Assembly (NCBI GenBank): GCA_963205265.1
Contig: CAUJJI010000142.1
Location: 1 to 34,953, forward strand
Length of the DNA: 34,953 bases
Source of the DNA: Pseudomonadota bacterium
Lineage (GTDB): Bacteria > Pseudomonadota > Alphaproteobacteria > Sphingomonadales > Sphingomonadaceae
Reading direction: 5' to 3'
Numbering within the stretch: position 1 is the stretch's first letter; the number at the start of each line of letters is the position of its first letter. Positions 34,797-34,953 of this stretch are shown piece by piece. A model generated the notes under the pieces. That model worked only from the letters and a program-made list of their open reading frames with translations. It ran no database searches and was not told where the DNA came from. The position numbers and the translations under genes were made by a program.

Positions 34797-34953
34797 TCAA
34801 AGCTTGGCCGTCAGCTCCGGCACGGCGCTGAACAGGTCGGCGACGAGGCCGATGTCGGCGACCTGGAAGATCGGGGCATCCTCGTCCTTGTTGATGGCGA
34901 TGATGGTCTTCGAATCCTTCATGCCGGCGAGGTGCTGGATGGCGCCCGAGATG
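34797..34953 (-). CDS. etfA: Electron transfer flavoprotein alpha subunit, C-terminal fragment
   Basis: Only the last 51 codons lie in the window, running off the right edge. The translation [17 protein letters not shown], then [23 protein letters not shown] and a final ELTAKL is the highly conserved FAD-binding C-terminus of ETF alpha. ETF accepts electrons from acyl-CoA dehydrogenases and related flavoenzymes and passes them to ETF-ubiquinone oxidoreductase. The partner etfB would be expected just outside. It precedes DUF2889 in the same direction. Whether it is the housekeeping ETF or a cluster-specific copy cannot be told from the fragment. Confidence 0.92.
   Translation of the reverse strand, partial: ISGAIQHLAGMKDSKTIIAINKDEDAPIFQVADIGLVADLFSAVPELTAKL

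Noticed and set aside
1..34953. CRISPR array, insertion sequence or prophage
   Set aside because: No regularly spaced repeats, transposase, integrase or phage structural genes were recognised.

Overview
High-GC proteobacterial DNA with no rRNA, tRNA or complete mobile element. Gene content and protein flavour (Nar operon with a PpiC isomerase, many amidohydrolases, a Baeyer-Villiger monooxygenase, TauD, LLM and crotonase enzymes) suggest an alphaproteobacterium, most likely a sphingomonad (Novosphingobium/Sphingobium/Croceicoccus type). This assignment is an inference from style, not a database match.

Region 1 (1-9476, all + strand) is a tightly coupled respiratory nitrate reductase operon: the 3' part of a fused NarK1-NarK2 nitrate/nitrite transporter, then narG, narH, narJ, narI and a parvulin-type (PpiC) peptidyl-prolyl isomerase. 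Neighbouring genes overlap by 1 to 8 bases or are 1 base apart. All metal-ligand residues checked in NarG, NarH and NarI are present. Region 2 (9492-11027) holds a convergent CBS-CBS-BON protein, apparently driven by a class II FNR-type promoter (TTGA-N6-TCAA centred at -41.5 from a predicted start), a possible tiny zinc-ribbon ORF and a small cupin.

Region 3 (11028-16447) is a mixed transport block: an orphan lipoprotein, a SLC13/ArsB-type permease, a MATE exporter and a ChaA-type Ca2+/H+ antiporter. It contains an isolated perfect inverted repeat and a run of 12-base G-rich repeats resembling integrase arm sites.

Region 4 (16448-34953) looks like one long catabolic island with two local regulators. 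Its genes are SDR dehydrogenase (-), ABM-fold monooxygenase and LLM flavin oxidoreductase (+), alpha/beta hydrolase, HAPMO-type Baeyer-Villiger monooxygenase and D-aminoacylase-like amidohydrolase (-), TetR (+), MFS (-), PaaG-like crotonase (+), enoyl-CoA hydratase and second MFS (-), ACMSD-like amidohydrolase (+), LysR (-), TauD dioxygenase and second D-aminoacylase-like amidohydrolase (+), then DUF2889 and the end of ETF alpha (-). The set could oxidise a ketone or ring, cleave the product, carry CoA thioesters through hydratase and isomerase steps, and pass electrons to ETF. The substrate cannot be read from the sequence. Both D-aminoacylase-like enzymes keep the HxH, GNCG and GDGGAH elements but appear to lack the two central histidines of classical D-aminoacylases, so they may do an undescribed reaction. 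Candidate operators lie in the TetR, LysR, MFS and amidohydrolase upstream regions.
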